NCBI RefSeq assembly: GCF_019431455.1
Contig: NZ_JAHYSR010000002.1
Location: 62,001 to 126,000 of the forward strand
Direction of reading: 5' to 3'
Length of the DNA stretch: 64,000 nt
DNA from: Paracoccus bogoriensis
GTDB lineage: Bacteria; Pseudomonadota; Alphaproteobacteria; Rhodobacterales; Rhodobacteraceae
Within the stretch, counting starts at the first letter, position 1, and the number at the start of each line of letters is the position of its first letter. A program made the translations under genes and the position numbers. A model generated the notes under the pieces. That model worked only from the letters and a program-made list of their open reading frames with translations. It had not been told where the DNA came from and ran no database searches. Positions 62,562 through 64,000 of this stretch are shown in pieces.

Positions 62562-63719
62562 ATGAAGTCTGACATCATCCTTGCCGGGGCAGGGCTGGCC
62601 TCCAGCCTCATCGCGCTGGCGCTGCGCCGGGCGCGGCCCGACCTGTCGGTGCTGTTGCTGGACACGGCGCCCGGCCCCTCGGACGCGCATACCTGGTCGT
62701 TCCACGATCCCGACATCCCGGCCGCCTGGCACAAGGCGCTGGCCCCGGCCAAGCGCGGCGACTGGCCCGATCAGGAGGTCCGCTTCCCCGCCCATTCGCG
62801 GCGTCTGAGGGCGGGCTACAACTCGATCGATGGGGCGGGTCTGGCGCGGCTGGTGGCCGAGGCGGGCGCGCAGGTGATCCATGACGCGACCGTCACCGAC
62901 CTGGGCGCGGGCCATGCGCTTTTGCTGGATGGCCGCCGGTTCGAGGCGCCCTGCATCATCGACGGGCGCGGCGCGCAGCCCGGCCCGCATCTGGTCACGG
63001 GCTACCAGAAGTTCGTCGGCATCGAGATCGAATGCGACGCCCCCCACGGCGTGCAGCGCCCTGTCATCATGGATGCGACCGTGCCGCAGCGCGACGGCTA
63101 CCGCTTCATCTATCTGCTGCCCTTCAGCCCGACCCGCATCCTGATCGAGGACACACGCTACAGCGACGGCGCCGACCTGCAGGACGCCAAACTGGCCCGC
63201 GCGTCCCATGATTACGCCGCGGCGCAGGGCTGGACCGGGCGAGAGGTCCGGCGTGAACGCGGCATCCTGCCCATCGCGCTGGCCCATGACGCGGCGGGCT
63301 TCTGGCGCCAGCGGGCCGAGGGACCGGTTCCGGTCGGCCTGCGGGCGGGGTTCTTCCACCCGGTCACTGGCTATTCGTTGCCCGTCGCGGTCGAGGTCGC
63401 CGACCTGATCGCGGCCCAGAGCGACCTGAAAACCGGGGCCGTGCGCCGCGCCGTGCGCGATTTCGCGCTGGCCCGCGCGCATCAGGACCGCTTCCTGCGG
63501 CTTCTGAACCGGATGCTGTTCCGGGGCTGCCCTGGCCCGGAACGCTACCGGCTGCTGCAACGCTTCTACTGCCTGCCCGAACCTGTGATCGAGCGGTTCT
63601 ATGCGGGCCGCCTGACCTGGGCGGACAGGTTGCGGATCGTGACCGGCAAGCCGCCCATCCCGATCCGCCGTGCGCTGAGATGCCTGCCCGAGAAACCCCT
63701 GCTGAAAGGTGACACATGA
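62562..63719 (+). CDS. crtY: Lycopene beta-cyclase CrtY
   Basis: 385 residues. An N-terminal dinucleotide-binding motif (IILAGAGLASSLIALAL) and HTWSFHDPD, CIIDGRGAQPGP, QKFVGIEIECDAPHG, MDATVPQRDGYRFIYLLPFSPTRILIEDTRYSD and GFFHPVTGYSLPVAVEVADLI are the signatures of bacterial CrtY. It cyclises both ends of lycopene to beta-carotene in a flavin-dependent, non-redox reaction at the membrane. Its stop overlaps crtI as ATGA. Confidence 0.96.
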   Translation: MKSDIILAGAGLASSLIALALRRARPDLSVLLLDTAPGPSDAHTWSFHDPDIPAAWHKALAPAKRGDWPDQEVRFPAHSRRLRAGYNSIDGAGLARLVAEAGAQVIHDATVTDLGAGHALLLDGRRFEAPCIIDGRGAQPGPHLVTGYQKFVGIEIECDAPHGVQRPVIMDATVPQRDGYRFIYLLPFSPTRILIEDTRYSDGADLQDAKLARASHDYAAAQGWTGREVRRERGILPIALAHDAAGFWRQRAEGPVPVGLRAGFFHPVTGYSLPVAVEVADLIAAQSDLKTGAVRRAVRDFALARAHQDRFLRLLNRMLFRGCPGPERYRLLQRFYCLPEPVIERFYAGRLTWADRLRIVTGKPPIPIRRALRCLPEKPLLKGDT

Positions 63720-64000
63720 CGAAAGCCATCGTGATTGGTGCGGGCTTTGGCGGCCTTGCCCTGGCGATCCGCCTGCAATCGGCGGGCATCGCCACGACGC
63801 TGGTCGAGGCCCGCGACAAGCCGGGCGGGCGCGCCTATGTCTGGAACGATCAGGGCCACATCTTCGACGCAGGCCCCACGGTGATCACCGATCCCGACGC
63901 GCTGAAGGAACTCTGGGCGCTGAGCGGGCAGGACATGGCGCGCGACGTGACGCTGGTGCCGGTCTCGCCCTTCTACCGGCTGATCTGGCCGGGCGGAAAG
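63716..64000 (+). CDS. crtI: Phytoene desaturase CrtI (N-terminus only)
   Basis: 95 codons from the ATG at 63716 to the window edge; a full CrtI has about 490-500 residues. The FAD-binding start KAIVIGAGFGGLALAIRLQ is followed by LVEARDKPGGRAYVW and FDAGPTVITDPDAL, diagnostic of bacterial phytoene desaturases, which introduce four double bases' worth of desaturation to form lycopene. Coupled to crtY by ATGA overlap. crtB is expected beyond the edge. Confidence 0.95.
   Translation, partial: MTKAIVIGAGFGGLALAIRLQSAGIATTLVEARDKPGGRAYVWNDQGHIFDAGPTVITDPDALKELWALSGQDMARDVTLVPVSPFYRLIWPGGK

Overview
The window is a 64 kb, GC-rich chromosomal segment of an alphaproteobacterium, almost certainly a carotenoid-producing Paracoccus (Rhodobacteraceae). 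Three things point there. The cytochrome bc1 operon (petABC) encodes a Rieske protein close to my memory of the P. denitrificans one and a cytochrome c1 with the long acidic, alanine-rich N-terminal segment typical of the genus. A type 2 IPP isomerase leads a crtW-crtZ-crtX-crtY-crtI cluster of the kind found in astaxanthin-forming Paracoccus. GlpSTPQUV, PutA/PutR and the TamA/TamB pair are of alphaproteobacterial type. No insertion sequence, prophage, tRNA, rRNA or CRISPR array was seen.

Layout. 1-5.8 kb: pmbA (cut by the left edge), a DUF2125 protein, a crotonase lacking both catalytic glutamates, a small exported protein, and a response regulator/histidine kinase pair. 6-11 kb: a sugar ABC importer (binding protein, two permeases, ATPase) with glucokinase, so probably a glucose uptake operon; its promoter region carries a perfect 17-bp palindrome and a TGTAAC direct repeat. 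11-18.9 kb: tamA-tamB, convergent with a UbiB/AarF-family kinase. 19.3-29.5 kb: a complete glycerol regulon, glpD-S-T-P-Q-U-V-K on the minus strand and divergent glpR. 29.5-33.5 kb: putA with divergent lrp-type putR. 33.5-42.4 kb: one tightly overlapping minus-strand operon (cysQ, kdsB, galU, galE, two paralogous GT2 enzymes, a GT14-type enzyme, a two-module sulfotransferase) that looks like a sulfated surface glycan locus. 42.6-47.5 kb: an orphan polysaccharide-export permease, dnaK-dnaJ behind an RpoH-type promoter, and radC. 47.8-55.5 kb: petABC, a PfkB-family kinase, aroC and mutS. 55.6-64 kb: a TPP riboswitch controlling thiBPQ, then idi-crtW-crtZ-crtX-crtY-crtI, cut by the right edge.

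How the genes work together. Glycerol enters through the Glp ABC system, is phosphorylated by GlpK and oxidised by GlpD, with GlpR as the likely repressor acting on TGTTCG half-sites. Glucose is imported and phosphorylated by Glk. UDP-sugar (GalU, GalE) and CMP-Kdo (KdsB) supply feeds the glycosyltransferases; the sulfotransferase would consume PAPS, and CysQ would clear the PAP product. Idi supplies DMAPP for carotenoids; CrtY, CrtW and CrtZ would make keto- and hydroxy-carotenoids and CrtX would glycosylate them. CrtE and CrtB are not in the window.

The most interesting observations are the complementary degeneracy of the two GlpS/GlpT ATPases, the sulfated-glycan operon with its tandem sulfotransferase, a readable mutually exclusive pairing scheme in the TPP riboswitch, and four near-exact-length (99/99/100/99 residue) repeats inside TamB.
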